From Typhlomys cinereus (taxonomy: Eukaryota > Chordata > Mammalia > Rodentia > Platacanthomyidae), in NCBI GenBank assembly GCA_023101885.1, contig JALPQD010000415.1, forward strand, positions 928,520-992,519: a DNA stretch of 64,000 nucleotides, in the 5' to 3' direction. Every line of letters begins with the position of its first letter. Positions within the stretch are counted from its first letter, which is position 1. The notes beneath the pieces are model-generated. The model searched no databases, had not been told where the DNA came from, and saw only the letters and a program-made list of their open reading frames with translations. The position numbers were made by a program, and so were the translations under genes. Of the stretch, positions 57,566 through 64,000 are shown piece by piece.

Positions 57566-59334
57566 ACCCTTTCCTTGTTTCTTTTGCCACCATAGGTATT
57601 TTGTATCCCTCTGGTTCTATAGTGATGAAGGATGGCCCACCCATTCTTTCTGCATCACTCTCTTCTCCACTTGTCTTTCAGACCATCTCCAAGTTACTCT
57701 TTAATGCTTTCATGACCTGTCATACGTGGAAGTCAAAGTATGTTCCAATACTTCAAGACTAATGAAATCTATCTAAAGTTTTCTGAATTTTCTCTCAAAC
57801 CTCTGAGCCTTTAGGAAAGGTCAGTTGAAATCCTGACTTCTTCCTTTCCTTAAAATAGGGCACTCATCTGAGAAATAGGCAGTAGAAGTGCAGAAGCAAT
57901 GTGCTCACATAACTTTTATACTAACTCCAAATGCTGGCCATAGATAACAACATTGTCTCTTGCTTAAAATTTGCATTTTACCGCAGTGCCTAAATTTAAG
58001 TTCTAAACATCTTAATCGACATGTGATATGTACAAGTTAGAGATAGTCACATAGAGATATGCATGAAGCTTATATTTATACATATCTACATGTGTTTAGG
58101 GGTTGTGTTGACCCAACATTCTTTTCCTTCAGCAACATCTGTTAAGAATCAGCACTTTCAAATCAGGTGTCTTACCCTAGCCTGAGGTGATGGATAGTGT
58201 CTACCTGAAATGACGAAGTAAATTCTCAAGTCCTGCCATGGCAGTTTTAAAAACTTATAAGAACATTGAGTTTATTTTCTTCCCAGTGGTTCAGTTTCTG
58301 AACTATAACCAGGTCTTTCCAGGAATTATTTAAGACGACTGAGCATGTTGCTCATTTCCTTTCCTTTCTAACTTCCTTCGGTGCCTGTTCTTATACTACT
58401 AAAGCAAAGTTACCATCTGCAGACTTCCTTCCAGTTTGTACTCCAAGTGTGCTTTGAACTGTGCCAATCATATGTGCTTGTATGAAACAAAAAAATTCAG
58501 AAACAACTTTTGGGGAAAGATATTGGGGGTTTTACTAGCGAACAGTGTGATAGAGATGGAGGATCTGTGACCAGCAGCTGTGGTGCTGGCCTCCCAAGAT
58601 GAGGGCATTATTCATTCAGACCAGAGACATTAGTTCTCTGGGTAGAGCCGTTCAGAAATGTGACTTTGAAACTCTTTCCTGGAAATTTGGCCGAGGTTCT
58701 ATCTTTTCATCTCTCCAATAATTCATAAGCTATTTAATACCTGCAATAAATCTCTCTCTCATGAAGCTAGCAGAGGAGATTCTTTTCCAGCATTGTCCTT
58801 TGGACAAGGCTGGTCTGTACTGAGAGAGGAGCAGAGAGGAAAGGCTACATGAATACCAATGCTCTCCCACTTTGCTGGTCGTGCTGCATTTGATGCCAGC
58901 AGAGCACCCATATTCCTGCTTTGCTTTGTTCTACCAGGACTGGGCACGTCAACAAATTTAAATTGCTACTTTTAAGTTAGTATGTCCCGCTTTTTCCCAT
59001 CACCTATGAGGATGGGACTGACACAATCAGTTTGAACAACCCCATTAGATTATTCAATGTAAGAAAACATACCTGTAGCACTAGATCTATTATGCATACA
59101 AGTGTGATCCTGATGTAAACATGCACACTGAAGAAGTTTTTAGAATTGATATTTTAAGAATACCTAAATCAAAATACTTGAGTCTCTTTTTTCAGTGTCA
59201 AATATGCTGATGTATGTTAGATGTTGTTTATCAATTGAAAAAAGGCTCACTATGCACTTTTAAATACATGGTTTTGAAAGTTTTCAGCTTTTAAAAAAAT
59301 TTGCTATAAACTTTGATCCATTCATATCCAACAG
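57566..59334. other. Unique sequence, no gene seen
   Basis: No repeat recognised. A weak exon candidate starts immediately to the right (59,335; see findings). Confidence 0.4.
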
Positions 59335-59492
59335 GATTCATATCCAACAAGAAACTTGATAATAACATCCACTTTCCTTTGACTCCCGTTGATTATGACA
59401 ACCATGAAAGTTTGAGCAGTTACCCAGACCAGTCAAGTTTCCCTTTTCATAATGAAGAAAATTATCCACCTAAAACTGACAAGGACACTTGA

Positions 59493-59971
59493 TCCAAGAC
59501 ACTCACAGTGCAGTAAGACCTGGAGAGCCACTAAGTGTTTTAGGATAATTTAACCATTGATTCAACCACTGACCTTTGAGCAAGTCTTTCTTCTTCTGCT
59601 TCTTTGAGAAAACTGCAAAGACTTCTCCCAGGACTGCACCTGAGGGTAAAACAGGTTCATATGTTCACGTACCTGCAAGAACCTTGATCTCATTTAGATA
59701 ACTTGGGCGTAGCAGGACAAAAAAGCAGCCAAGGCTGGTCTTGAACTCCTGCTTTTACCTCTTCTGCTTCCCTGGTGGGCCCTGGCCCAAGAATTTCAAG
59801 AATGCTTTAGCTTTACAAAGAGAGACTGAGTCACAAAATTTCATCCTTCAGATTCTAAAGATATTCTTCAGATGGTCTAAAGATATCTTTTTTTTTTTTG
59901 GTAGATAAAGATAGCACCTTTGACTAAGGTTTCGAAAACTCCAAAGTTTAAATCATTCAACATTGATTTGG
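59493..59971. other. Unique sequence with B1-like scrap
   Basis: AGCCAAGGCTGGTCTTGAAC, followed by TCCTGCTTTTACC, near 59,727-59,775 looks like a minus-strand B1 fragment. The rest is unremarkable. Confidence 0.4.
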
Positions 59972-60260
59972 GAGGATGGGAAGGTGTGTCGGTGGATGAA
60001 ACATTAGCTGTGCAAGTCTGACAACTTGAGTCAAACTCCCTAGAACCCACATAAAACAGTAGACAGAAAAGTGCAAGCAAAGTACTTTAATCTTGGGCAC
60101 CTAAGTTCATGAAACAGCTATCTAGCTTAGACAATAAAGAAGAAACTTTCTTTCAGACAGGGTGGAAAGGCAAAGACTGACACCTAAAGGTTGTTTTGTG
60201 ATCTCCACTCAATTCCCACGACACCTGGACACGCATGTCGACACATAAAAACATAAAAAC
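59972..60260 (+). repeat. B4-like SINE
   Basis: GGATGGGAAGGTGTGTCGGTG, GAGTCAAACTCCCTAGAACCC, CACATAAAACAGTAGACAGAA, TACTTTAATCTTGGGCACC and GACACCTGGACACGCATG follow the composite ID plus B1-like order of B4 elements. The CT/CA tail continues to 60,340. Confidence 0.7.
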
Positions 60261-60271
60261 ACACATCATAC

Positions 60272-60335
60272 ATTCTCTCTCTCTCTTTCTCTCTCTCTCT
60301 TTATCTCTCTCTCTCACACACACATACACACACAT
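60272..60335. repeat. (CT)n-(CA)n compound microsatellite
   Basis: CT run at about 60,273-60,314, then CACACACATACACACAC. Probably the expanded tail of the B4-like SINE to its left. Confidence 0.92.
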
Positions 60336-61241
60336 AAAGCCATATACCAATAATATAACATTTAAAACACAGTATTTTTATGAACCTAGAAGTGATTTCT
60401 ATATATACAAATATGCAAGTATACACATTTAAAAAGACCTAGTGTCTCTATTTTTCATCATGGCCTTGAACTCCTACGCTCAAGTGATACTTCTTTGGCT
60501 TCTTAAATAATTTGAATTAAGGTGGGTGACCCTGATTTTGGCTAGGGCAACTCTTTACAAGTATCTTTGTTGATTATTTGCAATACCAAGAATATTTAGT
60601 CATAACCACAAAATGATGCTAAGTCACATTGTATTAGGTCATGTTCATTTGTTCCAATATGAGCCTAAAGCTTTTTTCCTATATGGAATGAACTTAGACA
60701 CTTGAAGAAATACATATTCTAAATATAACAGTGCTCAATCAGTTGCCCTCTGACTGCAGAGCAGTAGATATCAGCTCTGCTTTCTGTAGAGGATTTATCC
60801 ACTTGTTATGGGGGTGTGTGAAATATGTAAGTGGAAGACTTGGTGGGAGGCAGAACCAGAAGGTTCTCTGTTGTGGCACTGTGATTGCCCTGAGTCCTGC
60901 CTCTACCTTCTCCCCACCTGTCTTTTCTCACAGCCCACTGGGAATCTCTATAGAGTTTTCAACTTGAGGTTTCCTGATAAGGACAAAGATCGAGAATAAG
61001 GCGGTTGCTGTGTGAGAAACAGCAATGTCACTCAGTTTCCCCTTTGTTTGATAATTTTCAGTGTATAATTATTTCATGAAATAGCACAAAGATGCTTTAC
61101 AAAAAGTATCTTGTATTAAATCTTTTTTTAATGAACACTATGCCAATTCTGATTTAATCTTGTGAAAAATGACAGTTCACATATCTTTGTGCTCCTCAGA
61201 GAAGAAACTATAATGTTGAAATGACCTTACTAGTGATAGTA
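60336..61241. other. Unique sequence with one exon-like segment
   Basis: GGCCTTGAACTCCTACGCTC near 60,464 could be a B1/Alu-like scrap. A strong-looking pyrimidine tract and AG at 60,902-60,933 precede a short open segment (see findings). Confidence 0.4.
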
Positions 61242-61308
61242 AGGTCTCTCTCTCTCTCTCTTTCTCTCTCTGTCTCCCTCTCTCTCTCTCCCTTTCTCTA
61301 TCTTTGTT
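61242..61308. repeat. (CT)n microsatellite
   Basis: CT dinucleotides with TT, GT and CC interruptions. Confidence 0.94.
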
Positions 61309-61324
61309 GCTGTCATCCCTTTAT

Positions 61325-61780
61325 TTTTTTTCATTTTAATTTATTTTTTCCCACTCATACAAGCTCAATGGGTATCCCGGTCCCCTCCCTCCCTCCACCC
61401 TTCCCCAGTCTCCCTTGCACCCTTCCCCCTTTTCCCCTTCGTTTCACCCCCGCCTCTCCCCTTCTCCCAGTGTCTCCCCCTTCTCCCTCCCATCCCCTGG
61501 AACATACTTTTGTGTGAATGCCAAACTTCCTCTGAGTCCTCCACTTTAGTGAGGTGTAAGGACTCAGTGACATAGCCCAGAGACCTTTCTTGGGCTCCCC
61601 TTTAGTATGGGAACACTAGTATGAATGTTAATCCCTTGCTTCTAAGGATCCTCATGCCTGCGATCCATGCTAGACGTTGGGGGATCGTGTACATGTCAGG
61701 CATTGTTATTTCATTTTTTAAAAACCCTTCCCCTAAGTGCTGTGATGTTCCTCTTAGTGAATCAGCCACACGTGCTTTTT
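61325..61780 (-). mobile_element. 5'-truncated L1 3' end, copy A
   Basis: Complement of the L1 3' UTR: the TTTTTTCATTTTAATTT tail at left, then CCACTCATACAAGCTCAATG and a C-rich tract that is the complement of the G-rich tract. The complement of AAGGATCC-CTAGCAT words follows near 61,645-61,675. It aligns in order with 36,500-36,840 and with copy B. No ORF sequence remains. Confidence 0.85.
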
Positions 61781-61784
61781 TTTT

Positions 61785-62100
61785 TATCTTCTTTTTTTTT
61801 CCACTCATACAAACTTAACAGGTACACTGGTCCCCTCCCTTCTGCCAACCTCCCACTGCCCTATGCCCTCCTCCCCTCCTCCCTCCCTCCCCATCCCCCA
61901 GTGCCTCCCCCTCCCATCCCCGGAGCATCCTTTAATGTGCATGCCAGACTCTTCTCTGGGTCCTCCTCTCCGATGAAGTGCAAGGACCCAGTGGCATTTC
62001 CCAGAACCCTTTCCTGTGTTCCCCTTAAGCATAGGAACACTACTGTGGCTGTCAATACCTTGCCTCCAAGGATCTTGGTGCCTTTAGCAAATGCTAGACT
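61785..62100 (-). mobile_element. 5'-truncated L1 3' end, copy B
   Basis: Same structure as copy A and closer to the 30.5-kb L1. Its complement contains GTCTAGCATTTGCTAAAGG, CACCAAGATCCTTGGAGGC, CACAGTAGTGTTCCTATGC and TTAAGGGGAACACAGGAAAG, all near-identical to 36,529-36,620. The T-rich tail is at 61,775-61,800. Only about 310 bp of the 3' UTR is present. Confidence 0.9.
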
Positions 62101-62397
62101 TACTTAGGGATAAAGCAAGTGAAAGTGAGCTTCATTCACTTTGCAGAACTTTGAATTGCATAAACACCCTTGGACTGACTAAGAGTCTGTCCTCTACAGG
62201 ACTTTCTGACGAGGTTTTAAATTTTCTATGTCTATTTGTCAAAAGAAGGTGAACCAACCAAAAGGTTCTGAGTATTTTAGATTCCAAGCTGTAATTTCAT
62301 TCTCTCTATGATAAAAGATAAACTATTTGCACTTGTGGTTTGTATGGGAGTTGCTTCTGATAGACTCATATGCCTGCAGTTTAATTTGATTTTAATT
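62101..62397. other. Unique sequence, no gene seen
   Basis: No recognisable element. Confidence 0.4.
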
Positions 62398-62681
62398 CTG
62401 GGGAAGGTTGCGGCTCTTTAGGCGGCAGATCCTTGCTGGGAGACAGCACATCATGGGGACGGGACTTGAGATGGGCAGCCTACTCCTCTTACTTGCTCTT
62501 GCTCTCCCTGCTTCCTGATGGCTGCAGTGATTTGAGCCAGCTTCCTCTTTCTGCCTTCAGTCACACTTTCTGCTATTCAATTAATTCCATAAATGGGTTG
62601 CGACCCTCTCTCTCTGAAACCATATGCCAAATAAAACTCCTTTTCTCCCTTAAATTGACTATATGTGTGTACTGTCTCACA

Positions 62682-62683
<2 letters not shown>
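62398..62683 (+). repeat. CAGCAA repeat, 3' part
   Basis: CCTGCTTCCTGATGGCTGCAG, GAAACCATATGCC, AATAAA at 62,629-62,634, then CTCCTTTTCTCCCTTAAATTG and a TCTCACAGCAGAGAG end. The typical order of the family's 3' half is kept. Confidence 0.65.

Positions 62684-62730
<47 letters not shown>
62684..62730. repeat. (GA)n microsatellite
   Basis: A pure GA run placed exactly at the CAGCAG end of the adjacent CAGCAA repeat. Confidence 0.96.
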
Positions 62731-62732
<2 letters not shown>

Positions 62733-63234
62733 ACTCAACACTTATAAGTTACTCTCAGAGGAAAAAAAAATGTTCATATCTTCATTCTCAGAGTCTAGAA
62801 ACTAAGTTCCCAGGCTGAGCAAATTTACCATGAGGTCTCTTCTAGAGGGATCTAGAACAAACTTTCTGTGTGAAACAAGCACTCTTTTGGATTTTGTCTG
62901 CACCTGTGTATTTCTGGAATATCATTCTTGCATTCAGCATTTAATTTTGATGCATCTGGAATGCAAAGCCTAGGGACACAGAGAGACTTACAATTGTCAC
63001 AGATGCCAATCCAGGATCATACTCCAGAGTCTGAGATTCTGCTTTGTAGCCATTTAACCACTGAGCTTTCCTTCTTACTGTGTTTGAAGGTTTACCTTTT
63101 ATAATTCAATGTAATATCATATACACTAAGATTCATGAAGGTTAGTTTTAATAATCTATTGAATATATGTCTATTCTTAAAAGGCTGCCACTGCTAATTG
63201 TTCATTTAATGGAACAATTGCCTTTATTTTTAAG
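62731..63234. other. Unique sequence, no gene seen
   Basis: GAGTCTGAGATTCTGCTTTG with CATTTAACCACTGAGC near 63,028-63,066 resembles the end of a MIR/ID-type element but is too short to assign. Confidence 0.4.
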
Positions 63235-63655
63235 GCATTTTAGATTCGTAGGAAAACCGAATAGAAAACACAGAATTTCCACCTATCCTTCTAGCTTTCA
63301 CATTCCTTATCACCATCTTTCTTTAGTGTGGTATTTGTTGCATTTTTAAAATCAATTGTATTAGACTATTTTAAACAGAAATTTACAGGTTACAGTAAGA
63401 TTAACTTGTAGGGTTGTGCAATTTGTAGGATTTATCAAATGCATGATATCACAATTCCATAATTGTGCTATTATGCTAATCAGTTTCATTCTCCTCCAAG
63501 TCAAGGCTGCACCCCACCCCCATCCTCCTACTTGAATTCTAATAACCGCTCACATTTAACTGCTTCTAAGTTTTGCTTGTTTCAGAATACTTCAGTTAGA
63601 ATTATAGAGTATGCAGCCCTTCGAATGTAACTTTTGTGTCTTGGGAGTATATATT
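63235..63655 (-). repeat. Ancient L1M-type 3' fragment, minus strand
   Basis: CATTTTAGATTCGTAGGAAAA, CCGAATAGAAAACACAGAAT, TTCCACCTATCCTTCTAGC, TTATCACCATC and GTGTGGTATTTGTTGCATT follow the complement of the L1M 3' end, as do AGAATACTTCAGTTAGAATTA and TAGAGTATGCAGCC further right. The order is conserved, divergence is high, and no tail is visible. Confidence 0.7.
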
Positions 63656-63670
63656 AAGATTTATCTATGA

Positions 63671-63681
63671 TGTGTGTTTGA

Positions 63682-63750
<69 letters not shown>
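63671..63750. repeat. (TG)n-(AG)n compound microsatellite
   Basis: TG run at about 63,681-63,701, passing directly into a pure GA run to about 63,749. Frames rich in Cys/Val or Arg/Glu across it are artefacts. Confidence 0.96.
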
Positions 63751-63753
<3 letters not shown>

Positions 63754-63771
63754 GTTTATTAAGAAAGCATG

Positions 63772-63975
63772 AATTAGGTCAGAAAGATAGCTCAGTGGTT
63801 AAGGTATCTGTTTGCCATCTAACAATCTGAGTTTGATCCCTAAAACCTTTATGATGGGAAAAAGGAACTGATTTCTCAAACTTGTCATCTGTCTTCCAAC
63901 CATTTGCCATATGACACACACATACAAATCTCTCTCTCTTTCTTTCCCTTTCATTCCTCTCAAGTAAAATAAACA
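63772..63975 (+). repeat. ID/B4-type SINE
   Basis: TTAGGTCAGAAAGATAGCTCA, GTGGTTAAGGTATCTGTTTGC, GAGTTTGATCCCTAAAACC and GACACACACATACAAATC, followed by an AAGTAAAATAAACAAAATA tail, are in the right order for a plus-strand SINE. It runs close to the window end. Confidence 0.75.
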
Positions 63976-64000
63976 AAATATAAAAACATTACAGATAATT

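Overview
The window is mammalian, almost certainly rodent, nuclear DNA with no convincing protein-coding gene, tRNA, rRNA or other RNA gene. The rodent call rests on B1 elements, many tRNA/ID-headed and B4/RSINE1-type SINEs, a LINE-1 whose 5' end carries tandem promoter monomers, and abundant CA, GA and GATA microsatellites. The most intact SINE family (copies at 8072, 20988 and 25880) has an ID-like head but a long body and a CA plus AATTGAATAAATAA-like tail that I do not recognise from mouse or rat. I therefore infer a non-murid member of the mouse-related clade (a jerboa-like animal is one option), without being able to fix the family. The layout is that of a gene-poor intergenic or long-intron region: AT-rich unique sequence interrupted by transposable elements.

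Region by region. 1-5.4 kb: unique sequence, a CA repeat, a B4-like SINE and one copy of a mid-size rodent repeat (called the 'CAGCAA repeat' below). 5.4-8.8 kb: SINE cluster, including a SINE split by a solo LTR with a 5-bp target duplication. 8.8-18 kb: mostly unique, with ancient L2 and MIR remnants and three SINEs. 18-19.7 kb: an old MaLR-type LTR with a partial direct duplicate about 0.9 kb away. 20-26 kb: a long alternating purine/pyrimidine tract and two young SINEs. 26.5-27.5 kb: an LTR-like block followed by a cleanly bounded gammaretrovirus-type (ERV1) solo LTR. 28.4 kb: GATA repeat.

30.5-36.9 kb is the centrepiece: a structurally complete LINE-1 on the plus strand, bounded by a perfect 14-bp target-site duplication, with about 1.4 promoter monomers, decayed ORF1, decayed ORF2 (endonuclease, reverse transcriptase and cysteine-rich C-terminus all recognisable) and a G-rich 3' UTR. 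Both ORFs carry stops and frameshifts, so it is a dead copy.

37-64 kb: unique AT-rich DNA, a 0.5-kb polypyrimidine block next to B1 elements, more CAGCAA-repeat copies (about nine candidates across the window), two adjacent 5'-truncated L1 3' ends on the minus strand, an ancient L1M-type fragment, and dinucleotide repeats.

Three short open segments behind plausible splice acceptors (20,487; 59,335; 60,934) are the only hints of host exons and are reported as weak candidates. No operon, CRISPR, phage or novel defence-like system is visible. Repeat family names and boundaries were assigned by eye and are approximate unless a target-site duplication is stated.
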